This document shows positions 1 through 11,574 of a DNA stretch of 64,000 bases, piece by piece. Origin of the DNA: Isoetes taiwanensis (taxonomy: Eukaryota > Streptophyta > Lycopodiopsida > Isoetales > Isoetaceae); assembly GCA_021234155.1 (NCBI GenBank), contig JAJEKV010000017.1:1107467-1171466 (forward strand). The letters are read 5' to 3'. Position 1 is the stretch's first letter, and each line of letters begins with the position of its first letter. A model generated the notes under the pieces. That model made no database searches, had not been told where the DNA came from, and saw only the letters and a list, made by a program, of their open reading frames with translations. The translations under genes and the position numbers were made by a program.

Positions 1-135
1 AACAAAAGCAAATAATGTTCATTCTTTCCAACATCAATATGCGTTGTTGTCTAAGTTGCACATATGGATGTTAAAGGCCGAGTAAAAACACATGCAAGGA
101 CATTAGCCCGGCAATGCCGGGCATACGTTTACTAG
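1..135 (+). mobile_element. Probable 3' end of a Helitron
   Basis: Positions 106-122 form a perfect 7-bp stem with a 3-base AAT loop. Nine bases later comes CTAG (132-135), followed by T. A short GC-rich hairpin about 10 bases before a terminal CTRR, with insertion before a T, is the known 3' signature of Helitrons. The element body would lie to the left, outside the window, so no Rep/helicase gene can be seen. Short signatures of this kind can arise by chance. Confidence 0.5.
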
Positions 136-360
136 TATATAACTAATTTAGAATATGTGAATAGATTAGCTAGGCCACTACCCTAAAACCGATGGTATTC
201 TAGGCGCCCTTTTGCCTGAGAATATGGCACTAAAGGCAATGCTGATAGTCTTCTGGCATTGACATCTGTCAGTGAATGAATACAAACAGAAATAGGGCCG
301 TCAACATTAAAAATAGTATCCAGCTGTTCGATATGTCCAAGAGTTGTGTGCTGGAAAAGA

Positions 361-830
361 GGCAAAGAATAGAATAGAATAGAATAGAATATAATAGAAT
401 AGAATTGAATTGAATTTTTTGCGTCCACGGAGACCGATTGGCCTATGGGACCCAAACAAAAAAGGGAGCAGCAAGCGTATTACCGAAAGGATTAAAAAAA
501 CCCCGCCCCGAAGGGTTTTCGAGGGAAAAAAGTTAGCAGTAATAAGTATGCTGGCACGCTGTACAATTGTATAGGACAGTTCAATACCGTCCCGGAGGAC
601 ACAACTGAGTCCGTGCATCCATAACCTCCTGGAGGTATGACCCCAACAAACCCACTGACGCCGTAGTCAATAACTGATGCAACGGCTGGCCAGGCACTAA
701 TAATCGAACATATCGCTCTCGGATATGGGCAAACGACTGGGCAGATCTGGAGGGCATGACATTCATCCTCAATGGCGCCCTGGCGGCAACACTGACAAAA
801 GGCAAACATAGTCAAATCGTTTTATATACA
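361..830 (-). mobile_element. LINE 3' end with zf-RVT-like C-terminus
   Basis: On the minus strand this is the 3' end of a non-LTR retrotransposon. The first readable part encodes a cysteine/histidine cluster (FCQCCRQGAIEDECHAL), like the C-terminal zinc-finger region of plant L1-type ORF2 proteins. After a frameshift the frame continues with HIRERY and then a stretch ending RTQLCPPGRY before a stop. The 3' UTR has the TCTCCGTGGACG motif shared with other copies in this window and ends in a run of ATTCT-like pentamers (about 361-418) instead of poly(A). The copy is 5'-truncated at about 830. It is a dead fragment. Confidence 0.65.
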
Positions 831-839
831 CACACATGC

Positions 840-2100
840 CTAGAAATTTCAAAATAGAACCAAAGAAGCAATGGCGGAATAATTTAAGGGCTAAACTTAG
901 CTATTTGGCGATTTCTTAGCACATAGTCCAGGTCACTTTAGCCAAATGCTAGAAAGTAAGAAACTGAAATTCTGTATTGTTTAGCTAAACCAAAGAAACT
1001 TTTGGAATGAGTGTCATGCTAGTTTAGTTACCATCATCCTAGTTTATAAGAAATAAATGATTAATAATTTATTTTCTCGCATCTATGGAATAATTTGAGG
1101 TCTAGACTTAGCTAGCTGGTATTGTTTTAGAATACTTTCACAAAGAAAATGACTAAAGTAAATAGAAACAATTGAAAAAAGATATAGTAATTTTAGCTTA
1201 ATGTTTTCTATTGACCACACCATAGAAATTTCTGGAATGAATTTGGGTTAGTTTAGCTAAATGCTAGAGTATAAGAGGGAAAATGTGTAGAGTTTAGCTA
1301 AACCACATAAAATTTTGGGATTAATCTTAGGCAAGTTTAGCTAAAGCCATTATGGCTAATAAAAATATGTGATTGGTAATTTATTCCATGGTTCACATGC
1401 ACTCAAATTTTTGCAGCGCCGCGGTATGGTTGCACCGTCGGCGTGAAGAAAAAATGCAGCAAATGTTGATGGTTGCATGCGGCTTTGGCTATATGGATAT
1501 TTTTTATTTCATCACAGTAGCCACGGCCGTGGATTCACATGCAAATCTTTCCTGTTGGAAGGCAAAAAGGCGTCTGCTGCAAAATCAAAACTGCTTGTAG
1601 TCTCCTGATAATTTTGATCGTGATTTCCTGTGAATGGAATCAGCTGTCAGCATGGCAGCGCTGCAATTTTAGCTGCTGAAAGACAATGGGATTTTCCCCT
1701 TGTGAATCAGCATAATCCCTAATTCGATTTTTACGACCTTGAAAGTTTCAAAGGTCATGTGCTCCACATTCTTTTATTTTGTTTTTGATGTCACCCTTGC
1801 AACATCCATCATCACATATTTATTCAAATATCATATTCCCAAACATATGAAGTATTTTTCACAAAATTAATTATCTTTGTCAATCTTTTTCACGCAATCT
1901 TATCTTAGCAACCTTGCAGTTTTCAATCCCCTGTTATGACCAACATTGTTTTGATGATGCCCTTTCTTGATGAATAGGGTTATGATCAAGGTCATGACAT
2001 TTAACAGGAAGAAGTTAAGTCCACTCCCACATATATATTTCCATGGGTCTTTTTCCCGAAGACATTTTTAGGATTTTAAGATCGTCCCCTTAAAAGATAT
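840..2100. other. AT-rich intergenic stretch with an internal duplication
   Basis: No coding sequence is supported. About 940-1,080 and 1,250-1,390 are diverged copies of each other: both have a TTTAGC(C/T)AAATGCTAGA start, then a TTTAGCTAAACC block, then an ending like ATTNGTAATTTATT. They are about 310 bp apart, so this looks like an old tandem duplication. Confidence 0.4.
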
Positions 2101-2202
2101 CAAACATGTTTTGTCTTGTGCATCTTCGAGATCCAAAGTGTTTGCATGTTAAAATTTCTTAAGGAGGACGTAAAAATTCTTATCTTATCTTATCTTATCT
2201 TA
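2100..2202 (+). mobile_element. LINE 3' tail, pentamer type (TATCT)n
   Basis: A short 3' fragment with the GGACGTAAAAATTCT motif runs into four TTATC-type pentamers at about 2,180-2,202. The motif and its spacing to the pentamer run match the other LINE tails at 361-418, 7,909-7,926, 58,588-58,612 and 63,468-63,497. Only the end is recognisable. Confidence 0.4.
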
Positions 2203-2431
2203 ATAGCCATAACTTAAGTAGAATCTTCTAACAAGACCATCATCTTCTATTGTTCAACACAATTTTAACCAGTCTCCAGGGCAATTTTTTGCTCATAGTG
2301 TCCCCATTGTACTTTATAACTTTCTCTAGATAATAAAGGCTCAAGTCCTTCAAAAAAAAAAAAATTTGCTCATAGTTCCTAGGATCGAGTCCACTATTTA
2401 ATTTCATATGACAAAAAACAATCACAACCCT

Positions 2432-2464
2432 AAATAAACAAGGTGCTGCGCACGGAGGGTTGCC
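2432..2464. repeat. Dispersed 33-bp motif, copy 1
   Basis: A sequence of the form TAAACAAGGTGCTG, then a short variable part, then GAGGGTTGCC. It recurs at 10,872-10,903 in the same orientation and at 42,706-42,740 inverted. It may be the end of a repeat family that I cannot name. Confidence 0.4.
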
Positions 2465-2469
2465 TTTCG

Positions 2470-5400
2470 GTGGCTCGAGAGTGTGTTTTCATGTTTCTTG
2501 CTATCGTTTCGTTTCATGGTTCTTGTTGGGTCATTTGATGTGTTTGGGGTTATTAATGGTTTGAAAGGGGGGTTTTGTTTTGTGTTGTTTTAGTTTCCTT
2601 TGTTTATGAATTGTGCATGGACCAAGCCTATTTCTAGCATGGTGCTAATGACTTGAGATTCCTGACATGAGATTTTTATTATTCTTTTTGCCTGCAGCGT
2701 TACATACTTTGTAGGAAGATGTGTTATTTGTTGTTTTTATGTTCTAAAGCATCAACAACAGTTCCAAGACCTCTACTTTATAGAAATCCTTGCGATCCAT
2801 CATTGATAGGATAGAGTTAGTTGTCTAAGAAATGAAAACCATTTTGATACAGGAAACAATACAGTTAACATACCGCTAGCTGGATCGTATGCGCACGACA
2901 ACCGAAGTTTTTTGGTGAGGTCTTTTGGTTATTATATGGTTGCTGCAACAATATATAATTCAACAACATACATTTCCCGGGTTTATTATATTTTTAGGAA
3001 AACTTTTCCTCCTTTATTATATTTTTACAAAAATTTTGTGACAACAGTGGACAATCAGTATCTCAAACTTTCATCTAGATACAACAATCTATGTGACTTC
3101 TATTGAACATAAATTTACAATTTTATGTCCTGAAATAAACGTAATAACAGAATACATAGCTACAATGGTTCAAGACGATGCTGCACAATCATACTTATAT
3201 ATCTAACCAGCAGTCATACATAAAACCATGGAAGTTGGGTCCTTATGAAGTTGAGTCATGATTGCAATGTCGATGTTCATCTTTCACAAAATGAGCTGTC
3301 CATTTCAATTGCACACCTAACTGCGACATATAATATTTTGATAATGTAAACTGAGTATGGAAAAATCTCTAGAAGCTAGAGAACATATGTACACATGAGC
3401 ACGTACCTTACTTCAAATCGTCTGAATTTATCATTGTTTGATGGCATATCAGGTTAAAAATTATACAAATGCTTCATCATCTGGCATAGCAAAAAACACC
3501 ATTGTCTTCGATTCTGGATCAACAATCTGTAAATACTCATAACATCAACAGACTGGAAAAGGCTTGATTCACGAGGTAAGATTTTCAAAGAAAAGATTGA
3601 TGCTGCAAGTTCATAGTTTTCAGGTTTGTCACAGAGATGCAACATAGATGAATAAGTGACATTGTTTTGGCTTGCATCTCAACATAGATGAATAACACTG
3701 TTTTGGAAATCCTGGTACTTTTCTGGTTTCTCCAACTATTTTTCCAACTATTTGCCATGCTATACACATAAAAAACGTGCATGTGCATGTCCTCAGACAC
3801 CTTTAAATCTTTCACAATGTTTCCTAATTTCTTGTAGCTGCTCGTTTTGAGGAAGTGGCTGCACATTTGCTTCAACCATATCCTTAAAAGAAAGGTTGGC
3901 TTCATGCAGTCTTTTTACTGCCTAATGGATGAGATCATCATAGTAGAAAAAGACAACGAGAAGGCAACAAACCTCGTTCTCACATGGCCCCATTAATTAT
4001 AAGCTAAAAAGCTAATTACCTTCTTTGGTCTGCATTAACACCGTTCCAAGTGCAAGGAAAGTTTGCATCTAAGATTTTATTACCTTTGCAACTCTGCCAA
4101 AATAGAAAGTTAGGGTCCATTCCTATGCCATACATTGTTTACTGAAAAAGATGCACGCGATTTTGCAATCACAGTTTTATGTTTATGAATTTTCCATTCG
4201 TGATGGTCTGCATCATGTCATTGGGTTTCAAACAGTTAGATATTGAGCTTTCATTTGGTATCACGCGGATTTCTTACCATGAATATGAATATATCATGGC
4301 TGGCACATATCAACGACCATGTATTATTTTGTCTCAAGCCAGTTGTTCTTGCAATTAAAAGGAGCATTGACTCGCTGTATGTTCAATAACACTTTTAATA
4401 CGTAAAGAAATCTATTGCATTCTAATGGTCATAACATATACATAGTAATTACAGATAAGGACTGCCTTATTGCTCATGTCTTTATGCACCATACTGACTG
4501 CTTCAGAAAGTACAACCTACCACAGCAGAGAGGTACTCCAAAATTGCAGAAAGGTAGACAGGAGCTCTGGCTCCAACATGATCTTTTAGAAACCTAGCAA
4601 ACGAAAAGGGCAAACATTTAAGTAAGATTATTCTGATCTTTCCTATTGTCTCCATGCATGTTACCTTAAGAATGTTTCCAGTATTACAATGTTGCAGGAA
4701 AAGCTTATTCCCCCCTTCAAATCTGCAAAATAGTCACACAGTTTTATGTGATGATCAACAACTATATGTGAGATGGTGCCCTTGGATCACTGCAAAATAA
4801 GCAGACATCTTAACATAGAAAAGAGACAAAGAAGGCATACACATTTTAGGATAAGTCAAGTCGAATATGGCAGCTACAGCCGTTTCCAGTTCCAATTTCT
4901 CATATTGCTACTTGTTTTACCAAATTCCCATTAATTGCCAGCAAGCCCCAGCTTGGCAGCAAGTTGTATATGCCTGGAGATGATACCAAGCAGCATTTAA
5001 ACCTAAACAATATGCAAAAACCCACATCAAAAAACCCACAAAAACAAAACATCAACTAAGATTTTTGTTGGATTCATACTGAGCTTTTAGTTTTTTCTTG
5101 CAAGCAATGATAGACAACGCCCAGAGGCACTAGGTTTAATCTCTTCTAACATCATAGATGCCACGCCATGACCACACATGATACGTCTCTAGACAACCCG
5201 GCAATGTAGCCCACTTCAAATGAAGATAGCTGCAGGCTTACAACAGCAAGAAAGCATGCCCTTACAACAGTAAAAAACATGCCCTAGTAATGAATGTTTT
5301 TTCACTGGGATGAGAAGCACTGCTATATTGCTTGCTGGAGAGCTATGTTCCATTCAAGGGCTACCCTTGAACAGAGGAAAAGCTGCCTACAACAAAATCG

Positions 5401-5780
5401 TTGCCCCTGAGAGAGCAACAACAATCCCGCCAAACTCGCAGCCACTTGTAAAAAAAAAACGTACCTCTGGAACAACTTCTTCTGTTTTATTATGGCACAG
5501 AGTGACGAACTCCAAAGCAAGCCAAGTCGGCCATCTGTAGGCATAAGAAGCAGCGGTCGAGGCATAAGCAGCAGCGGCCAAGTATATCTATGCTGCAGAC
5601 CGTTGGTCTAAGCCAAAAGCCTGCAAGGAAACATTTGCAAGCCAAGAAGGAGAAGGTTTTCCCCAAAACGAACCTTAAGAAACTCGTCTACTTTCGAGAA
5701 AAAGAAACCTGATCATAAAGCTTATATCACATTCTTTGGTCTGCACTCAAAGATTCAGGTTAAACCTGTAGTAATCAAAG
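2470..5780. other. Intergenic stretch without a supported gene
   Basis: AT-rich sequence with many stops in all frames. A minus-strand stretch at about 3,780-3,905 reads like protein for some 35 codons (FKDMVEANVQPLPQNEQLQE), but I cannot assign it to a family and it has no clear continuation. I see no RNA gene or mobile element here. Confidence 0.35.
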
Positions 5781-5899
5781 CCTCAACTTGGGAAAATCAC
5801 TGCAAATACGATAGAACTGGCCTGCATGTCCCTGAGCCACGAAGCAAAGCTAACCCTTTGATGGGAAGAAAAATATTCGGTTAAAAGCTCTGTTGCAAA

Positions 5900-6085
5900 T
5901 GGACGAACCGGTTGCCCTTGAAGAAATTGGCATGCAGTGCTGAAAACTCCGTAAGCAAGAAAATAGTTCGATGCAAGATAACCAGGTGTTCCCTTTATCT
6001 GTGTAGTGACATTACCGCTTTCTTGAGTGATGAGCTTGGCCATGCCAAGGTAAAATAACCCTGGCGAGAGGCCTGAAGCTTCCAA
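5900..6085 (-). pseudogene. Protein-kinase fragment (activation segment)
   Basis: The minus-strand frame contains GMAKLI followed by NVTTQIKGTPGYLA and then FLAYGVFSTAC. This matches the activation segment of plant receptor-like kinases (GLAKLI ... TTQIKGTPGYLAPEYL ... STACDVFSFG). The DFG Asp and the APE motif are not intact, and the frame turns into unrelated residues after about 50 codons. No other kinase subdomain is visible nearby. It lies just downstream of, and in the same orientation as, the hairpin repeat at 6,152-6,318. A dead fragment is the best call. Confidence 0.5.
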
Positions 6086-6151
6086 GCCAAGATCAAGACA
6101 CGAAAATCAGCAGCGTGGACGCCAAGGGCAGAGACTTGGAACTGTCTTCCC

Positions 6152-6318
6152 AGTTAGCCGGTTCAAGCATCCCCCATCCACAACGCAGGTGACCGAGAAT
6201 TTACAGGGAAGAAGAGGTTTGTAGCAGTCACCAGCATATCCTAGGGATATTCTAGCATATACCTAGGATATGCCAAAACCCCACATAAACAAGGGTTTGC
6301 CCCCCTAGGGGCAACCCA
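6152..6318 (-). repeat. Dispersed hairpin repeat, copy A
   Basis: On the minus strand this begins GGGTTGCCCCTAGGGG, an imperfect hairpin with the following GGCAAACCC. It goes on through a TATCCTAGG / CCTAGGATA palindromic block and a GTAAATT(C/G)GCGGTCACC-like block, and ends near AACCGGCTAAC. Copies B (35,600-35,775) and C (40,421-40,590) share the same order of blocks. The class is unknown. Confidence 0.6.
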
Positions 6319-6319
6319 A

Positions 6320-7780
6320 AAATTCCAAGTCTAATAAGACCTTTACTTTTAGGTTTATATTTAGTTCATTCAAGTGGGTCATAGAAATCTCCAGGTAAGT
6401 GCTTTCTTGCCTCTTATAAGCAGAGATTTTCATGATCTAAATGGTGTTTCTCTAAAATTGGAAATCCTTTTTGCTCTCACTCTTTTTTTTTTTCTTTTTT
6501 GAGGGAGCGAAGTTTTTTTTTATATTATTTTAGAATAATAAGTACAATGTTTCAGACATATAAAGGATTACTACAGGAGAAACCTCAACATCTTCGTCCT
6601 TTATGTGCAGAAACTTATTCTCTGCTTTGTATTATACATGAAGCGCATGGTAATCTCCCATATGGTAACCAGAGTAGACAAGAAGATACTAGAAAAAATA
6701 GGCTCCCGAAGCTTTCTTTCACATATTGAAGAACCAAAGCGGATAATCTGGAGATACTGAACAGAAGAGAAAGTACCATAATATGAGGTTGCTGCCTTGT
6801 AAGCATTTGAGATTCAAGAGGTCCTATAGATTTGTAATTCCTAAGGGCATTGCTAAGGACACCTCAAAAGCAAATAAGTAGTGATGTCGTGATATCAACT
6901 AGATTTTCTTTGAAAACCTTTAGATTGGAAGATGCCCATCACTAGGTTGAATTCAATAAGGCATTTAACTAGGCATATGTAGTTAGGTTTAAACTTAGTT
7001 TCTTATCATAAGTCAACTAAGTCTTAAATCAAAATATATTCATACCCCCAAGTGCACTTTGCAAGCGAACATGTAATGGAATAATAATATCTACTGGACT
7101 TTCTTATAAAACACTAGTTTTTATTCTAGGGAAAGGTCCTTTGCAAAGCAACAACATAGTGAAGTGGTGTTCCATTGAACTGAATGAATGAGTACAATGA
7201 TACATAGGGGTACCCAATGATGAACCCCAAAATGAGTAAGAAGAAACAATAGCATCCCCGATTGTCTAGACAAACCCAATTGTAACATAAAAATCTTCAT
7301 AGTGAGACTAGGCCCCAATAGAATGTCAAGACAGAAAAAAGCCAGAGGATCGCCGCTGCACTGCCCAAATCTCAACTCCAAAAGTACTGCCACTCGCCAA
7401 AGCTGCGCCTCAACAAGTCTTACTAAGATCTCCACCCCAATATTATACGTGCCCACCTTGGTAACCATCCAAGCTGCAACTCAAAACATGTCTCGCTAAG
7501 GTTGCCACACCAACTCCATGTGCCGACCCTTGGCTGCTCGTCAAAGCAACTCCGCCCGCACTGGGGAGATCAGAGCTAAAAATTAGGCAGCTCGGCAAGA
7601 CAAGCCACTCCACGAGCATTAGAGAGTTCAAAGCTCCAAAAACTGCAAAATTCATGCCAATAGTCAAAGTGTAAAGGTTAGGAGCCACCCACGGGCCAAG
7701 TGTCAGGAGACTATAAAACTGAACCAACAATACAAGAATTACAGTATCGAAAAAGAGAAATGATCCATGAGAATCCCTAG
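6320..7780. other. Intergenic stretch, nothing assigned
   Basis: AT-rich, with a poly(T) run near 6,485. The open frames at 7,121-7,730 on either strand show no family I recognise and no consistent splice signals. They are probably repeat-derived. Confidence 0.3.
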
Positions 7781-7784
7781 AAGC

Positions 7785-7926
7785 TCGGGGCTACACCAAG
7801 ATGGAGAAAACCTTCAAACGGGGTTTTTTTAATTCTGACAGTAATACGCTTGTTGTTTCCTTGATTGGGTCCTATAGGCTAGTTAAAACTTTGTGGACGA
7901 TAAAAATACATTCCATTCCATTCATT
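7785..7926 (+). mobile_element. LINE 3' tail, pentamer type (ATTCC)n
   Basis: The order of blocks is that of the LINE tail family: ACGGGGTTTTTTTAATTC, GTAATACGCTTG, GGGTCCTATAGG, TGTGGACGATAAAAA, then about four ATTCC/ATTCA pentamers (7,909-7,926). The corresponding blocks in the copy at 361-600 (minus strand) align well. The upstream limit is uncertain. Confidence 0.55.
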
Positions 7927-8640
7927 TATAACAAATACAAAGTAGACAATTTCAATAGTCCAAGGTAGCCATGTAAATTAAACTATAGTAATACTAATGA
8001 ATAAAAAATAGAGCAAGTAGGTTTCCCAATGAGTTTCAGTTGGTTTTTTTTTTTTTTGCTTTTTCTGTCAAAATGTTCGTGGTCGTTGAACAGGGTTTTT
8101 TTTTGTTTTTTTGCCATGGTTGTGCATGGGCGGCTGGATTTGCATGCCATACTGTTTTGGCATGTCGGAGAGCCCTATTTCGCATCTACACATGGCAGAA
8201 TCGGTCTGCCTGAAGGCCTCCCTGGCAGATTTCCTCCGAATCTCTTGGAGGCTGGCTGCGTGGTGCTAGATGGTAGCTATGAATTTGTATTTCCTACAGG
8301 TTTGCGGAGCGGGATGGCTGAAGTGCGATCCAATCTACCTTTGCTTAGCCTTTCTGGAGCATGGCTAAGCAGGATTCTTAGTGTTCTGGATTTTGATTTT
8401 TTAAGGCCTTGCATCTTTGCACGGTTTAAGTCTGGATTGTGTAGCAACCATATAAAGGCTCATGGTTTTGAGATTTGTTGTAGCGCTGCATCTTTGCAGC
8501 AAATTCAGTCTGGCCATATAGAAGCTCATGGTTTCGAGAGCTCATGTTTCCTCTGTTAACATTTCTATAGTTATCTTTTTAGAGCAGTAGAGTTAAAACC
8601 GTACATCATGCCTCTGCTTTGCCTGAGGTACTCTGTTATG

Positions 8641-8746
8641 TAGATTGGAAATAATCTTAAATGACTATGGTAACAAGAAAAGAAAGAGGGTACTAGATTG
8701 GAAATAATCTTAAATGACTATGGTAACAAGAAAAGAAAGAGGGTAC
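8641..8746. repeat. Exact 53-bp tandem duplication
   Basis: The unit at 8,641-8,693, starting TAGATTGGAAATAATC and ending AAAGAGGGTAC, is followed directly by an identical copy at 8,694-8,746. No coding context is seen. Exact identity implies a recent duplication. Confidence 0.9.
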
Positions 8747-8759
8747 TGGTGTTGAAAGC

Positions 8760-11560
8760 TATTGAAGGTTTATTTTGGGAGATGTTGAAGAGTATGTGAG
8801 TATCCCAATTATGGTGTATCTGCCTATGTACAGTCTAGTTTCTTGGATAAGTAGCAGCTCTGCTACTGTTTGTGCTATTATTTTGTGCTATTGTAATGAA
8901 GATGCCTTGGGCATAAGTTATCTTGTCTTATTCTTGATTGACACATGTACGATGGCAAATTTTTGGAATTACCAATGGTCTTAAGATGTGTGGTTCAAAA
9001 TTTTTTTTTTTTTATTTCTTGGAAATTGATTAGGATTAGGATGGATAGAGCAAATACATAAGCCAAAACAAAACATGGGGGTAAGATTTATATGTCTAGT
9101 GCCCCACAAAATGAAGGCATACTCTAATTTCATATTTTAGCAAGCTAAATCCCTCGAAATAAAAACCATTGGAAATTTTAAGCTTGAAAAATGGTGCTCA
9201 TTTGTTATTGGTTCGATCACTATTGAACCAACCTACATCAAAACTTGATTCAAACCTTCCGAAACTTGAGAATAATCTAAAGAATGGATCATCAATTCTT
9301 GCCTACAAAAAGCTTATTGAAGATCCTGGGAAGCCTAGATCTGCCCTCTGGAAAAGTGTAAAAATAGGTTAGAAAGAGTAGGTTCCGATGTAGGAGGAGT
9401 GATCCGTGAATTCCAGAGTCCAATCCCCAATTCAACAGCCCAGGCAATCTATCTCCATCAATAGCATGAGCGTACTATAGAACCAGAATAGAGTGGTCAT
9501 CTGATAAATCCCCTTACAAAATTCTAATGCCCAACTGATTTGATTTGGTGGCACTTGATGTAGCCAATTAAAGAGCTTACCTCTAACCTTCCCTGTCCAG
9601 TAAATATCATCATCTTGAATCACGTCTATCAAACTCTGGCTTTGTATTTCCACAAATCATTTTGATGCAATAGACCATCTCTATGCTGGCTGCAATCATT
9701 TAACATATGCAACTACATGACAATTTAGAATTGCAGTTTGACTCTCATAATCTTATCAATAATGAGTCTTTCACAAAATGTAAAAAAGAAATTTGATAAG
9801 TTTGTACAAGAAAATCTGAAGATAAAAAGGTTTTTCACCTGCTAGGTATATCCTGCATCAGTGAATTCTATCTCCTAAGAGTTCCAAAGACCAGAATGAG
9901 AAGCTTGCTGGCAGAACTTGTGTGCAAAAGTGGAAACTAACTGTTACAAAAATACAGAACTGTTACGAGCACAAAAGTAATAGCACCTTATAATCAGACG
10001 TTTTCATAGGCAGCATCTTGATTCATATCTTTGCCAATGGAAGAGTCTAGAAGGGCATGCAATGCCTTCGATAAATTGTCAATTTGGGGAACTCCATCTT
10101 AGAATACAATGGCATACAACAGGGCATACAACAGGCTAGATACATAATCTTGTTACATGCATAGGTGCATACGATATTTGAAATGGATGAAATAAGATCT
10201 AAAAATGCTGCTGACAACATATTCTGTGTATCAGAACCTTCATCGTCTTAACCTAAATGCTTTGACTTTCCTGCCCTCTTTTTTGGCTTCAACCCATCAG
10301 GGCTCCAACAAAAACCTGTCCATATTTCTAGCATGTTCCTCAAATATTCCATCCAATGCCTGTCATTATCCATATCTAAAATCTATTTTTCCTGCAGATA
10401 AGAGTAAAGATACCTGATTCTTTATTAAGCAAATAGGAGTAATTCAGATGCCTGATTCCTCATTGAAAAGATGCCAATCTATGCCCAAAAACTCCTATAC
10501 AAAAGATCATTATAGGCAGCAAGAAGAAGTTGATCAAAGAAGGGATCAAAGAAGGGAAGTCCATTAAATTACCCTCTCTAAAAACTGCACCATATTCTAC
10601 ATATGATTAAAAGTTAAAGGAGCAAATACCTTGTAGGCAAGACTTACCACTTGCACTTACAGTGTTCCTCTGCACTGAGCTGGAATTCCTCCCAAAGAAC
10701 AAGCCTGCTAAAGACTCTTAATAACTCGTTATAAAGTAATGATGATTAGTTGGTTTGTACAACATGGTGATGTCTAACAAAACCCAATATGAACTCCAAT
10801 ACAGACACATATCATTTAGCTCAAGGGACCCACGCATTTGAAAATCTTAGTATTTCCATTCGTGTAAAACTTAAACAAGGTGCTGCCACACAGAGGGTTG
10901 CCCGAGAAGACCTAATGTTACTTTAATAGACGTCCAAATCCACCTGTATGCTACGACCTTGTACCAACCCATTCATCCCATTATTCATGGTCCCATATGG
11001 GTTAGGCCCCATAACGACCTTGTAACAACCCATTCATCTCATCATTCGTGGTCTTATATGCGCTAGGTCCCCTACAGGTAGCAAAAATTTGACGTGTACG
11101 TAAATCTGAAATGTATCACCAACGCCTTGAATTACTGTTGATTGTCCAAGGTGAAATAAGTGGTGTCATATGTGTAGTCTAAAACACTCAAGTTGCAAGA
11201 ATTGCTTGAAAACAGCCTGGTTGCTGCCCCTTGCTTGCAATTACATGATTTCTTCCACAAGCAATTACATGGTTTCCTCCAATTATCCTGACAGGGACTA
11301 TGCCTATAGCATTAACTTTTTCAGGATGGGAAAGGGGGCTACATAGATTTCTTGTCTGCCATTTTTATAAATTGGCCACCGCCTTTGAATGCCTTAGTAT
11401 TTGAGCATTATTTGTCCTCCCTTCGGCCATTAATCTGATTAGCAGGATGCTTATTAAAGCGGGTAACAATATTCTTGGGCTGCTGTTTCAAACATCCCAA
11501 GTTCAGGTGTATCCCTAGAGTCTTCTTCCAAATGTTCTTTAACTTGGTAATGTAACAGCA
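8760..11560. other. Intergenic stretch 3' of the PPR gene
   Basis: No gene is supported. It holds poly(T)/poly(A) runs and one copy of the dispersed AAGGTGCTG..GAGGGTTGCC motif at 10,872-10,903. The last few hundred bases before 11,575 would carry the 3' UTR and polyadenylation signals of the minus-strand PPR gene, but I cannot fix a site. Confidence 0.35.
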
Positions 11561-11574
11561 TGTATATCTTCATT

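Noticed and set aside
8029-8559. 176-residue open frame with ATG
   Set aside because: No family is recognised, it begins with a poly(T)-encoded Phe run, and a short internal repeat suggests repeat-derived DNA.
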